Source: an uncultured Ruminococcus sp. (GTDB lineage: Bacteria; Bacillota; Clostridia; Oscillospirales; Ruminococcaceae). Taken from it: DNA of 39,833 bases. The stretch spans positions 1 to 39,833 of the forward strand of contig UQKC01000017.1 of NCBI GenBank assembly GCA_900541495.1, written 5' to 3'. A program made the position numbers and the translations under genes. Under the pieces are notes generated by a model. It had not been told where the DNA came from. It saw only the letters and a program-made list of their open reading frames with translations, and did no database searches. The first letter of the stretch is position 1, and each line of letters opens with the position of its first letter. Shown here in pieces: positions 39,728 through 39,833 of the stretch.

Positions 39728-39833
39728 TTTGTAAAAATGACTTTAATAAACATCTGCTTTTCACAACGGAAAAATGCATATTAGGAAAAAGCTGATTAAA
39801 GCGAAGCGTTCGTTTTGCCATTTTGAGAAATGT

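Overview
The window looks like chromosomal DNA from an anaerobic Gram-positive of class Clostridia, most likely a Ruminococcus-type member of the Oscillospiraceae. This is inference. It rests on strong GGAGG ribosome binding sites, consensus TTGACA/TATAAT promoters with 17-nt spacers, many lipoproteins with Thr/Glu-rich linkers after the lipobox cysteine, a GlgC/GlgD-type glycogen locus, a SpoIIE homologue, a CD1247-type zinc-ribbon protein and an ECF-type riboflavin transporter under an FMN riboswitch. No phage, plasmid, CRISPR, rRNA or tRNA gene was seen. I recognise 33 protein genes.

Layout. 0-4 kb (minus strand): the housekeeping run aroQ-pepP-efp-CD1247-like, then the FMN riboswitch, its terminator hairpin and ribU. 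4-12 kb (minus): a YfhO-type membrane protein, a lipoprotein, a TIM-barrel endonuclease IV-like protein, an orphan amino-acid binding lipoprotein, a small S41 protease and a GNAT acetyltransferase. 12-23 kb (plus): a MATE exporter, then a repeat-rich gap, then a strong promoter driving a CorC/HlyC-type protein followed by five tandem transglutaminase-like lipoprotein genes. 23-27 kb (minus): rsmD-coaD-coiled-coil protein-nicotinamidase-like-pncB, with three of the five genes in CoA and NAD metabolism. 27-30 kb (plus): an autoregulated YtrA/GntR-type operon with an ABC ATPase and two membrane proteins. 30-37 kb (minus): glgB-glgC-glgD-glgA followed by a NlpC/P60-like hydrolase. 37-39.7 kb (minus): spoIIE.

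The most unusual coding feature is the five-gene array at 15.7-22.8 kb. All five products are predicted lipoproteins. All keep a Cys-His-Asp triad with exactly 15 residues between His and Asp, yet they are strongly divergent from each other. The locus resembles a surface protein family expanded by duplication. Its substrate cannot be told from the sequence.

The gaps between genes hold several dispersed repeat families. One is a 163-bp MITE-like element with 18-bp terminal inverted repeats, in three nearly identical copies; two of these sit exactly between convergent genes. Others are a GGCGCAATTCACA hairpin element (two copies), a CGGGACGGGT palindrome element (two copies), a GCGGAT-type element (three copies), IS-end-like GGTTTTTAGAG motifs, and a 120-bp tandem repeat at 7643-7925. 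Points worth checking are a GntR regulator with AUC where AUG is expected, a spoIIE promoter with a 21-nt spacer, and a 75-residue Lys/Ala/Thr tail on the glycogen branching enzyme.
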